NCBI RefSeq assembly: GCF_030272615.1
Contig: NC_081408.1
Location: 340,839,793 to 340,903,792 of the forward strand
From: Cryptomeria japonica
Lineage: Eukaryota; Streptophyta; Pinopsida; Cupressales; Cupressaceae
Length of the DNA stretch: 64,000 nucleotides
Direction of reading: 5' to 3'
Shown: in pieces, positions 10,374 to 21,870 of the stretch
Position numbering within the stretch: position 1 is the first letter of the stretch
Layout of the letters: each line of letters begins with the position of its first letter
Notes under the pieces: model-generated
Seen by the model: the letters and a program-made list of their open reading frames with translations, nothing else
What the model was told of the DNA's origin: nothing
The model's database searches: none
Position numbers and translations under genes: made by a program

Positions 10374-13300
10374 ATGAGGCTGATATTGCCAAAACTTGGT
10401 CGAACGTCATGTTTAGTGAGCATATTACTAGAACTAGATGATACTTCCTTGGCTCGCGCCAATCTAGGGAATTTCTTAGAAAGAACCAAGAACCCTCAAG
10501 CTGGTTCAATAATGGAGAAAATAGTGAGAAGTGGTCTCATTGAAGCCGCTGCATTTCCACTTGCTGCACCATGTCCAACTTTGGTGATGGCTTGCATGAA
10601 TAGGTATGATGTAGAGAATAGATGCATAAGAACCAGTAATGGTGAGCTGCTAGTTGGTATCAATAGGGAAATAGTAATGGCAGCGATGGGAATCCGACAC
10701 AAGGAATCATATGAGGATTATTCTATTGGGACCTCATACACCTTCTTCTCAAAGAAAAAAGTGTGTATATAAGTGTAATTGCAAGAAACTAGCTCCTAAG
10801 AGTTCAAAAAGGAGGGTCATGGCTGCCAAAGCCCTTGACTAGAGAGCACTTCATCACAAAAGTGTGAGACATTGTTATACTACTGAATAGGCTAAAAGGG
10901 AACTTACACTCCTTTTACTATGAATATTGGATGTATTTTTACATTTAGGAGTTGTTATCTGGTGACAAATATCTTGATTGGGCCTAGGTAATTGCATAGA
11001 GACTCCATGAAGGTTTGAGTAACTTTGTGGGTATGTCTAGTTTTTATATGTCCTCTTATCTTTTCTACATACTAGCTTGTACTAGAGATTGACTTGGTTT
11101 TCTCAATGAACCATGGGTGGATGGCATGAAGGTTTATGATAACTACCCTTTGTTATAGCAGCAAAAACATGTAGAACATGTTGCCAGATGGAATGGTGTC
11201 TTCGCAGGGAGACTTGCTTTTGAACTGTAGGGCAATGTGAACAAGAGAATGTCAGTTGAAGCAATGGAGTTAATAAGTATATATAGAATATTCTTCATTC
11301 AATTTTTGAGGTTCACCTACCTTTGGGTAGGTGGTTTCAAAGGTGAACCATTCAAGTTACCTAGGTATGCCTTTGATAGCTATGTACTCATAGAGGTGAG
11401 TAGGCAACTAGCTCATATTGATAAAAGGTTGGGGGAAAAAGGTGAATCTGGAGTTGCCTTTCCTATTGAACTTGGATACTACAATTGTAAGTCCATATCT
11501 AATGCTTTAAATTTGGAATTGGAATTTAAGAGGATGAACTTGTTGCCCTATGTTGCTAGACGTAGGTTTGATAGCAGAGGTTATGTCGTGGAAAATCTAA
11601 ATGTGGACGACCACTTCCATCATGAACCCCAATTGGAAGATTACTGGGAGAATTGCAGTGATGAATATGAGGTAAGAAGGAGACTGTGGTAGATATTTAC
11701 TCTGCAATAGATAATCACCATGAAGCTTCCTATCAGTGTATCCAGAGTACAAGAGGAAACAAGAGAAGATAGTCTAGATCCTGAATTCAACAAGGAAGTT
11801 CAAGGAAAGTCAATACCTGAGATTGACTGGAATAAAAAGAAAGACGATAATATTCAAGCTAAAACTTTTAATATTGTAAGGAGAACTGAGAAGTGGTTGA
11901 GAGACCAAAAATTTAAGAAAGGATCGCTCATATCCTCCCATGAACTAAGAGTTGATTCACATACTATGACTCAACTTCCTATTTCTTCCACTAATGAAAT
12001 TGTTGATGTTGCAGGTGGTTCAAAGCCAATTGTTGAAAAAAAACAACCCAGGAGATCAAAAAGGTCACCATTAGGTCCTACAGCAGTCCGAGTAACTCGG
12101 TCAAGGAGCAAGAAAAAGAGTAAAAAGCCAACATTGAGCCAGACTGTTGTGGACCTAGATCCAAGTGAAGAGGTAGAAGTAATAATGGATCAACAAGATT
12201 TGGGTGAGCCTGTGATACAAGAAATGGACATTGGTAAAGAAACAGAGAGTGAATTGAACCCAATAAACACTCTAGTTATTGTCAATTCATCGGATACCTA
12301 GACCACTCCTCCATCCAAAGAACCTACAAACACACCGCGATGGTTAGAAGTTGTTGTTGGGAAGAAATGTAGTGTGGTTCCGATTACAATCCCTATAGAA
12401 TACATGGTCAGCAAGTGTCTTGGAAAGGTATCCAAGCCAAAAGGACTCAAAACACAGACAATGCTTGAGGTAGATGAATCAACAGGTCATTGGATGACAG
12501 AGATAGCCAAGCCTATTCCAGATAGAGACATAAACAAAGCTACCAAGGATGACTTCATAGTGGAAAAGATTGATCTGGGGGTTTCTTCACAAGCCATTGA
12601 TGTTAAACATTTGTAGTCTTCCATGAAGAGAATGATTTCTAGATCATGGAAGGATGAGAAGTATAAAAGGGAGCTGCAGAAAATCCTCACTCAAATGGCT
12701 AAGTACATCGATTCCATTCACCATCCAAATCCTCAACCCTTGTCATAGATGGAAATATCATTTGATCCCAAATCTCCAACAAATCAAAAGATGTTGGATC
12801 ATTTCCAAAGAAACAGAATGGTCGCGGAGATGTTCAATAAATGGCTGGATCTTATAATACAGCAAGGTTCGGACTATGTTATCAGTCTGGTGAAAGTATA
12901 TGAGGATGTTGTGACTATGAGCAAGGAATTGGAATTAGAGGCCAATGCCTGGGAGAAAGAAATGACAAAATGGGTGACACTTCTTTCATAGATGAATGAT
13001 ATACAAAAATTTGGTGTTTTGAAGTTCCTGGCTGAAAAACCCATGGAAAGCCTAGATGATAATGTATTATATGTGTCAAGGAAAAATGTGGAGTGGCGTA
13101 ATTCAATTATCAAATAGGGCCACGAAGAATCCACTAAACTGCTTAAAGGATTGACAAATTTAATTGATACAATGCAAAAGGATCTCAAATTCATTGACAT
13201 TTAGCTTATGAAAGATGATTCCTAGACAATCGAAGTTGCCACATATATGACAAAAATCTTCCAAGAAAGGATACAATTCATTCAGAAGACAAAATCCTTG

Positions 13301-13426
13301 ACTACGAATGATTTCTCAAGAGTAGCCAGGATTGAGTCAATGCTCACAGTTTGTTCTGATCATCTGCAAATGCACAAGGAAAGGGTGACACAAGTAAATA
13401 TGGACAAAGAGGTTTGGAAGCAATGA
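10374..13426 (+). pseudogene. Large unknown protein of element D
   Basis: Reading starts in frame 0 (10374-10770), then a frameshift near 10750-10770 moves it to one frame that can be followed to 13426 through about fifteen stops, roughly 1,000 residues in all. The N-terminal 370 residues look like one folded, aromatic-rich domain (including the segments 11237-11690). Next is a charged linker with a strong Arg/Lys/Ser cluster at about 12045-12130 (P-R-R-S-K-R, then R-S-R-S-K-K-K-S-K-K), a plausible nuclear-localisation signal. After a short second domain (12374-12615) the C-terminus (12654-13426) is helical and Glu/Lys/Met-rich. I do not recognise the family. The layout of domain, basic linker and coiled-coil end parallels ORFx and the extra ORF of gypsy element G. 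Confidence 0.55.
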
Positions 13427-14378
13427 ATCCAGCATATTGGACTCCCCTCCTTTCAATTGGCGTGCACAGTTTTGTGGCAAAGCAGTATAGACCAGTAGCT
13501 TCCTCTGCCATGGTGGAGTCGTGATCAATTAGGGGATGAGCTGTTAGCCTTTCTGTGGTTGTTATTTTAGTTTCTCTTGTTGTTTAGTAAACAATTTCTT
13601 TAACCTCTGGTTAAAGTGAAGTTTTAATGATTATGTAACAAACTATGAACCTGGAGGCTATTTAAGCTAGGAAGTAAGTTTATGTTAAGGTCCAAAAAAT
13701 TGTGATTTTTCAAGGAACAAACAATATCTATTCTCTATGAATTTCTTAAAACTAGAATGATTGGTTTATCAATGAAATGTTATGGTGTGCATTTTTTGAA
13801 TCTGTGTGTTTGAGGATTGGTGATCTTTCTTGAGAAATCAGCTAATGTGCATGATATCATTTCATTATCAGTTATTCCTATGTTTTTTGGATTCATTGTT
13901 ACCATTATTTGTAAGTAAATTCATTTGTGGATTGATTTGTGTTGATCCCCCTTGTCCTGTGTGACATGAGAGAGAATCTATCAGAGTTCATACTGCTATG
14001 TATTTTCTTTTTCTCTAAATTTATGAAATGAACATGTGTGAAAATCGGAGTCTGTGAGCTCTTATTTGAAATTGATCTTTAGAATATTCTTTCTGTTTTA
14101 TTTCAAAAGAATTCCTTTGTGTTGATAGATGAATGCTAAAGCCTTTCAATGCTTTATGGTTAAAAGTGTATTCATTTCAAAGTTTTCTGCATAAAATTCA
14201 TTGCAAATCATGCAAGGAGTTGCCCTCTAATACAGAGGATGGATTTTTAATTGGTTCATCCAACTGTTGGTTTATTTGTTTCCTTTCATAAAGGGGGTGT
14301 ACAAGATTCATATTATTATTCAAAGAAAGCAAACATTATAATCTGAAGAAAGGGACAAATCTGTTAACCAACAGTACC

Positions 14379-14461
14379 CAAACTACAATGAAATGCATTA
14401 TCCTCGGTAAACATAAGTAAGGTGTAATAATATCCATGATGAATAATTATCTACACCAACA
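14379..14461 (-). repeat. 5' LTR of element C, second piece
   Basis: This completes the LTR split by element D (CAAACTAC onwards) and ends ACACCAACA at 14461, followed by the ATATC target-site duplication. Together with 8952-9357 it sums to 489 bp, identical in length to the left LTR. Confidence 0.9.
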
Positions 14462-15689
14462 ATATCTATCTTGATAATTTGAATTTGATGTTGGATTACT
14501 CATGGCCAAATGATGCAACATTTTCCAAGTGGGGTGAAAAATATAAATAAGACTAACTTTTAATCTACAAGTCAACAAACTATTTTAAGCAGTAGCCATT
14601 AGTCTCTTTTCAGGAGTGGAATCATAAATTTTGTAATTGAATGCACATTATTCCCTTATTCTAACTTCCTTTTCTATTTTGACATTCCACTACTATTTGA
14701 CATCCTAATTCTTAGGATGGTGGCTATTTATGATTTTTCAATGTATGAATGACACATGTACAATGGGCTTGAAGCTTATTCACTCCCTTGTTCCTATAAA
14801 AGGGAAATGAGAGGCATTGTATTCTTCTTCTTAGCTTTTGAAATTTTGATCTCTAGGAGAGCTCAAAGTAGTGTTTTAATAGGAGTTGATAGTGAATGAC
14901 AAACAAATCATTCTGCTATTGTAAGGCATATTTTCAGATCATATAATAAAAAATGTTGTTCAAGACTATTTGGTGTAATTGTCTCCTCATATGATGTTTG
15001 ATCCTTTTGAAATATTTGAGTAAGGCTTAATTGTTCCAACTCTATAATGCATTGTGTATTTTGATTTTTTCTCTATTTCAAGGAAAAAGTTAAAGATACT
15101 CTAATCAAGATATAAGGGGTTAATTGTGATGTTAGGATCTTTAAGTAGAGTTGCATCTCAAATAGCATTGGGTGGTTTGGTGTAAAACATTGAATAAATT
15201 ATCCCTAGATTGAAAGTTTGTGTAAAGGTTGCAAATGATGTTGTTCTAGCTTGAATCTATTTCCCTATCAAGCATTGGTCTCAACAATCTCAAGGGTTAG
15301 GGTTTTAAGGCATCTTAAATTCAAAAATCAAAAAAAATTTCATTTCCTTTCAGATTATTTATTTTCAATTTGTTAGTATAGGATTTGATATTATTTGATC
15401 CTAAAAGTAATCAAATCCGAGATAGCCTAGCGTTGAATAATACATCTAAAACTTGGATTTTGCATGAGAATATATTTTATTTTTAATACAATATCAATGA
15501 TTAAAGATTGAATCAAGAAGATATTGTCATAGGATCACCCTCCTTGGTTTGCAAAGCCAAAAGTATAGAAGGTTTTAGCATTAGGGTCTAAGCAAGCATT
15601 TATCTTGTTCTTTGGGCATTGGTCTAGAAGCCCTTAATAAAAACAAAAGGCTAACCTTTAGAGGGTTCTAAGAGAATCGGCTAGAAAAC

Positions 15690-16340
15690 ACCAGCACAAT
15701 GCACCCATACAAACATATTTAAGTTTTTTGAAGTCCATTCAACCATCACTATGTGTTGACTCAATGCATAAGCTCATCCTTTCTAAATGAGTCTAAATGT
15801 CTTGAACTGGAATATCACAAATATGGTAATTAGATTTGTATCTTTCTTGAATTGGTTAATTCTCAATTCCAATGACTTAATGCTTAAGATCATTTCATTT
15901 GACAAATATATTATTTCTATATGTCACATCTAGTAGTAAGATTATCAAAGAGACAAACAACAAAAGTTTGTAGATATAAATAATATGCCTCTTGGAAATT
16001 TGAACATAGGTTTCCTTTATGAAAATCTCAATGACTTAAATAATTATGACCATCCTACTTTAAAAATATGTTAATTCTATGTTAAATGTATTTGGGTTTT
16101 TATCAATATAACAATCCAATGCATCCATATATGCACATGTAGAATATAAAATAAGAGATTATTTTAAGGTCCACACCCAACCATTGCTATGCATTAACTT
16201 AATGCATAATCTCACCATTTCTACATGATCCCAAATGCCTTGGAATGGAACATAATAGATATAAGAGCTAGATGCTCTTTTTTTGAATTGGTCAATTCTC
16301 CTTGCAAAATGTTCAACATAGATGCCATGACTAAGGGACC
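15690..16340. repeat. Diverged direct duplication, offset about 440 bp
   Basis: The segments around 15735 and 16174 share a core 'CAACCAT..CTATG..TT.ACT.AATGCATAA..TCA.C' and downstream similarity (TTGAATTGGTTAATTCTC versus TTGAATTGGTCAATTCTC). Divergence is high, so the event is old. No gene is contained. Confidence 0.55.
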
Positions 16341-16984
16341 AATGGCATCTCTTATGATCTAATTTACCTAAAACTTGCAATTGGCCTTGTCCTTTGGATT
16401 ATGTTGCACACTCCTTCAACATTTTAACATTTATAGATGTAAATATGCAGCATACCTTTATGTTTGTTGGAAGAAAGTTATTTATATGAGAATTGAGTTT
16501 CTCTAACTAAAATAAAGTGACACACTATAACCATTTTAGGCTAAAACCAATGGACAATCTTTCTATAATCAGATTTTACAAGAGTTATTCTAATTCACTA
16601 GAATTTTGGGTACAAGGAAGGCCTTTATCAATCATTTAGAATATCTTCACTAAGGTTGCCTTTCTATTTCTAGCACATATTAGTGTCTAATTTTATCTTA
16701 ATCTTTTACACCAAACTTTTAAATTTATTTGCCTCAATTTTCTTTCATTCCTTGTGGCCAAAGCAATTTTAGTTTCTCAAGAAAATAAAAAAAATACTAG
16801 CTTTATTTAAGGGATATAGAACAATTGTTCCATTTACACTCATTGAGGAAGACTTGTCTTGGGTCAAAGATAGTAAAGACACAACCACATAATTGTTGCA
16901 TCAAATTTTTATCTTATCAAAAAATAAACACCACAAGAAGAACCGTTTAAGAAATAGGACTAATTCACAAATGATGCCTTGCTT

Positions 16985-17320
16985 GTCTTGGGGGATTGAG
17001 CAAATTGGCCTGGCTGATTTACCCTTAATTGCACAAGCCATAGATGATAAGGCTTAAGAGAATTCCAATCTTCAAAAGGATCATATAGCATGTTAGCTTC
17101 AAAAGATGAGAAACACACTCAGGTGTATTTATAAATTGTGATATACTTTATAATTCATCAAATATATTAATATGTTGTGTTCTCTAGCATTGCAAATAGA
17201 TGAGGTTTGCACAAAATGTCCTAGATGATTTACCTCCAATTGCACAATCCATAGATGATATAAAGCTTGATAAAACTTCTTGGAAAGTATTGTGGAGCAT
17301 GTGAGCTTCAAGTACAAGGA
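16985..17320. repeat. Diverged direct duplication, offset about 211 bp
   Basis: Both copies contain TGATTTACC, then TTGCACAA.CCATAGATGAT, then a later A.CATGT.AGCTTCAA, in the same order. The copies are roughly 110-130 bp each. Confidence 0.55.
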
Positions 17321-19210
17321 AATTTAATGGCACTCATCGTGTTATTACATATTTCAATGCTAACTTCACCAACAACTTTTTTCATTTATCATTTCATAAT
17401 TTATTATTATTAATATTCATTCATCTTTTGAATATTTTAAAAGGGGCATGCAATTAATATTTTGACTTCTATTTCATACTAATCCCTTTGTTGTAAAAAA
17501 TTTTATCCTTGCAAACACTATCCATATTAGTATTCATCAATACCTATCATAGTCATATCTTGAGTCCAATTGGTTGATATTCCACCAAGCCATTGGAGTT
17601 GAGTATTTATGAAATTAATTGGTTCAAGTCAGTCAAGGAGAGGTAGAGGCCTAATCTCACCCTTATTCCTACCTACGTATGTGATGAAAGACACTTGGGG
17701 TCATCCCTTATCAAAATGTTAGACCTCCTAAAGTTGTCTTTGGTTGAATCAAGGATTGGAGTCACCAAAAATGTCTTATCTTGTTATTATTGAATACTGC
17801 CCTATCATAAAGAGTTGAGTATTACCCCTATCTCTACATCACTAAGGCATCAATTTTGGGACCAAACCATCTGGGAAATACATCATGATACCTCAAAAAC
17901 ACAATAGGCATACCACGCCACAGTAGTTAAAGACAAATATAATAAATCTTGGAGAAGCTAAGAATTTGATACCTTATTGTATGAGTAAGTGTAGATTATG
18001 AGTACTTGGGTAGTTGGAGCTAACATTAATGAGATGAGGATAGTGAAAGAACACTCTTGGAGGATAGGGGCAAGCATATGTTAAGCTATGATGGTTGAAA
18101 TAATTGGTATTTTCAAGATGTTAAGGCTAACATGGAGTTGCTTGAACATGTAACTTGTCTTGTTGGAAGTTGACATTATGAGGAAGGTTGTAGATTCTTA
18201 ATGGAGTTTGAATGTGTGAACATGTAAAAGAAGACTGAATTTGTGTCTCGGTCTGTCAAAACAGTGGAAGGAAGAGTTTGTCAAATTTATGAGTGACTGT
18301 CACAAAAAGGATAGCAGACTGAAACCTTTTCATTTTGTAGGATCAACCTAATTATTAGGAATGGTGTTGGGGTTGAATGTTAGGGGAATGTTTGGGTGGG
18401 TTTATGTCTTTTCCAAGAATATTTGAAGGGTTATAAAATAGTGAATGGATCAATGAAGTAAGACTATCCCATTGGTGTTTTTTTTTTATCTTTGTGAACA
18501 GTGTGAAGATAACAAAGGATCAAGATGTTTCTTAGGGTGGTTGGGAGGGTTGATAATTGTATTTTTTTTCATGGGAAAGAAGTCCATTTATGTGTCCTTG
18601 GGAACCACTAGTTTGGTGTGTGACAAATGAGCATTGGGAGATGTGTCTTTAAACCATTAGTGGTCCTAATTAGAATTAGTATCGTATGGAAGTCAAATTG
18701 TGAGTGTTGGAGTGATTCAAAGAGTGAAAGTCCTCAAGATGGATTTGGTAAAGATGAGTATGCCAGTAGGATCATAGTAGGACTATTACATTAGGGGAAG
18801 ATAGTGATCTCATTGTTACTATTGTCTTGGTACATAGTGGAGTCAAATGTCAAAGCAAGTGCAAGTGGCAATTTTCTTTGAGTCAAATAAATAGCCAAGG
18901 TCCTATGATTAAGGGGTTGATCCAAGTCAATGATATAGAAAAAGGATGTTTTGGAGGTTTGTTGAGAACAAGTGAATGGATGTGTAAGGGGGTTTGTTTC
19001 CCTAAGGTATGAATGATCAGTCATGAAGAGAATCAACTAGATCCCTCTACATCAACTACATAATAAATATATGAGCAATAACACTAGCATTAAAAAAACA
19101 AGTTCACAACTCCAAAGAAGGAGTAGTTTTAATGTATAGAAAATCATCATCACCTAAACTACCTGCAATACCTTGATCATGGCCACCGAGTTGATGAGAA
19201 CGCATAAACT

Positions 19211-20780
19211 TCAGTACAAACAACACGTACATATTTTAGTTAATGACATAAAAGAGTATAAAATATAAACCATTATTAAACTTTTGTTATAATTAAAGAT
19301 TTCATTACTACTTACTTGCAAGTTTTCTATTGTCCACATCAATGTTTGCATCCTCTCTTGTATCTCATCAATCTGAGGCTCCATGGATGCCAAAGCAACA
19401 ATCTCTCTACTAATTTTTCTAATACTTTTTTTATCAATTCTATAGGGTTTGTGGAATTTGCGATGTCATCATCACTTAATCCTCTTAAGTCCACATCCCT
19501 AGAGAGGTGCTTAGGTACTGCATCTCCCTTTCCCTTTCCTTGAACATCCATCTATGACAAGAATATCATCAACACTATCAAAATTACTCCAAAAAACTCA
19601 AGAAAAGAATATAATAATATAACAGTTTGCTTCTATCTAATTTGTACAATTACAATGGGGTTTACCTGCTCGGTAGAAGTGTCGTGACCTACATCCCTGT
19701 CTGTGCTATGTGATGGATCCATGTCTCCCTGTGACAAAGAAAAAATATGAAAATGTTAGTGAAATGAAACCAATAGACTTAGCAAAAAAACTTAATAATA
19801 AAATGGTATATTGGAGTCATTAATTGGAGGTTAGTTTAAATGGTATATAGTACGTACCACCCCCATGATAGTAAATTTTTTTGTATCTATACGATTCAAA
19901 TTATAATCGATTAACAACTCTTCCCCTACACTTATTGATTTTATCACACATACGAATACACGATTTCCCTCGTGCACCTCAAATATGCAATTGGGTTGCT
20001 TATTAGTTGACCCAAGTCACATACTATTTATAAAACCTACAATATTCCCTATTGCTTTTGGCCTTCCATCAATGTATACAACCACTCATTTACTTTGATC
20101 ATTATCTTTTTGTTGTAAATAATTTGTGGGTTGTGCATACCTACGCATAGTTTTTTTATATCGAACAATCTGCATCCAACTTTTGTAATTGTAACAAGGT
20201 CCAACAAACTCCATCAATTCAGCAACTTTGTTGTAATAGACCTTTATGCCATCCATAGAAAATAGGCCCAAACCATGTAACAATGATGGTGCTATGCGAT
20301 ATATCCTATTGTTAACACACAAAAAAAGTGTTTATTGGAGGAAGTTCCTTGGGTACCCATTGTTTCTGTAGATATTTGTACCTCAAGGGCACCTTGATGT
20401 CACCTTTGGTCTCATCATCATAAGAATGTGATCCCCCTTGAGCAAGGATAAATTCCATGCATTTATTTAATTTTCTTCTAATCTTTTGACCTCTAGTTGA
20501 TCTCCCTATTGTAGACCTACTACATGTCTCACTTTTGTTTTCTATTCCTACATTTCCCTCACTGGAGGAAGACACATCTGACAAATACCTATTTGGTGGT
20601 ACCTAAACTCCATCAAATGAGAGAGTTGGTTGATAATGAGAGAGATATTTTGTAAATGAGGGTAATGTTGATGAAGAAGTCCTCCCTAAAGTTGATGTTG
20701 AGATTAAAATTTGAATAAGTCCAACTGGGGCCTCAAGTGTTGATAACTGTATTAGATTTGTTGCTAATGTCGAGGTTTGA
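19211..20780 (-). pseudogene. Second gene of the CACTA element, SET-like domain plus coiled coil
   Basis: The N-terminal part (20770-20312) is Ser/Thr-rich and then basic. After a frameshift at an A-run (about 20315) comes a stretch matching SET-domain landmarks: GLGLFSMDGI and then E-F-V-G-P (20280-20200), YIDGRPKAIGNIVGFIN (20080-20030), NKQPNC (about 20005) and SVGEELLIDYN (about 19945-19910). In SET lysine methyltransferases these positions form the S-adenosylmethionine site and the N-H-S-C-x-P-N-C and G-E-E-L-x-x-D-Y motifs. Here N-H-S-C is altered and two stops fall nearby. Later exons (19730-19660, 19551-19339 and 19405-19211) end in a helical segment. Donor-like GTAAAC and GTAAGT sites separate them. 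Protein-methylating activity is inference from motif match only, and this copy is not functional. Confidence 0.65.
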
Positions 20781-20789
20781 AAAACTAAG

Positions 20790-21690
20790 GAAGTTTATTT
20801 TCCAAGTAATTTTTTAAAAATAAACTGTTTCTATAGGGTGTATTGACTTATACCTATCGATCCATGAGACTATGTAGGATCCTCGTTAAAGGGGTTCAGG
20901 TTCTTGCACATGTAATTCAATTATCTTATGTTAGCTAAAAATTACATAGTACAAAACATGAACATCATGAACTTTGTAGACAAGAAGAGTATTAAAAAAA
21001 AATGTTGTCATCATAATCATTGTAAATTATTTAATTCCTTACCTTTACTTTATGTAGACTATGTAGGATCCTCAACTAAAGGGTTGACGATGTTTGTAGT
21101 CAATTACCTGTTTCCACCAAGGGTGACAACATCACATAGGATATATACATGAAATCAACACCATCAATTGAGCATCATAAGCATTACATTTGTAAGTTAA
21201 TAAACAATAAATGCATATCTCATAAGCATCACATTTGTATCATCATATATGTAATTGAGCATCATAAGCATCACATATGTGTCATCATATATATGTAATC
21301 CATCACATATGTATCATAAATCACCATCCATCACATAGGTAATAAAAAAATCCACATTCTATAAATAAACACAAAATTCAAAAAATGTCACATGTATCAT
21401 CATAAACATGTAATCCATCACATAGCTAATAAATAGTCCAAATTCCATAAATAAACACAAAGTTTTAAAAATGTCACATAAATAGTCACTCTCCTTATCT
21501 CCATCTCCTCGAGGTGGCATAGTTCTACTATTAGGACCTTCTGGAGGTGGAACATGAATCAAAAATAGTAAAAGGTGCATCATGAGTTAGTTATGTAATG
21601 GCATTAGAATTCAAAACATAATGAATTAATTATGTAACCATATAAGTAAAAAAAGTTCTATCAAAAAATCAATATTAAATATATAATATA
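20790..21690. repeat. AT-rich spacer with short direct repeats between the two CACTA genes
   Basis: About 0.9 kb without coding potential. Between 21165 and 21480 the words CATCACAT(A/T)TGTATCATCATA, TGTAATCCATCACATA and AATAAACACAAA recur several times at irregular spacing. Similar short repeats usually sit near CACTA ends; here they lie between genes. Confidence 0.5.
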
Positions 21691-21721
21691 CTAATTGCAT
21701 ACCTCATACATTTCATTCATG

Positions 21722-21787
21722 TCATTGATCTTCTTCTTCATCCAACTCACAATCATGACCATCATGATCATCATCACCATGATGATC

Positions 21788-21870
<83 letters not shown>

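Larger units (their letters stand above)
9358..14373 (+). mobile_element. Element D, unclassified insertion of 5,016 bp with one long ORF
   Basis: The boundaries are exact because the interrupted LTR of element C can be compared with its partner. GTACC occurs at 9353-9357 and again at 14374-14378, giving a 5-bp target-site duplication. The insert starts TATTAGCACCC and ends TTAACCAACA. A 5-bp duplication and a CCAACA end suggest an LTR-type element, but I found no pair of long direct repeats within it. Its main content is a broken ORF of about 1,000 codons on the plus strand (10374-13426). A TATA-like CTATTTAAAAGG lies near 10102. No gag, protease, integrase or RT was seen. Confidence 0.8.
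4471..14461 (-). mobile_element. Copia-like LTR retrotransposon C, pol-deficient, nested with element D
   Basis: Two LTRs of exactly 489 bp bracket a 3,992-bp internal region. The left LTR is 4471-4959; the right is 8952-9357 plus 14379-14461. The direct repeat ATATC flanks the whole unit (4466-4470 and 14462-14466). Coding runs on the minus strand: LTR, tRNA-iMet-type PBS, long leader, gag, protease, an unrecognised ORF, polypurine tract (CTTAAGGGGGGG on the minus strand), LTR. No integrase, reverse transcriptase or RNase H is visible, so the element depended on enzymes from elsewhere. The two LTRs differ at about 28 of 489 positions by eye (~6%), so this is not a recent insertion. Net length without element D is 4,970 bp. 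Confidence 0.9.
14467..19120. other. AT-rich stretch without recognisable genes
   Basis: No open frame here has a recognisable motif, and those present are short. A TATA-like CCTATAAAAGGG at 14793-14804, followed by an LTR-leader-like sequence, suggests an old LTR fragment somewhere in 14490-15290, but I could not pair it with another copy. Two diverged duplications lie at 15690-15900 versus 16119-16340 and at 16985-17110 versus 17195-17320. The rest gives nothing I can name. Confidence 0.5.

Noticed and set aside
13541-14373. Possible 833-bp LTR of element D (TGTTAGCC to CCAACA after an AGGGGATGAGC tract)
   Set aside because: I could find no matching copy at the left end of element D beyond the first few bases.
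14490-15290. Possible LTR around the TATA-like box at 14795
   Set aside because: No second copy, no convincing TG/CA ends or PBS; kept only as a remark in the unassigned stretch.
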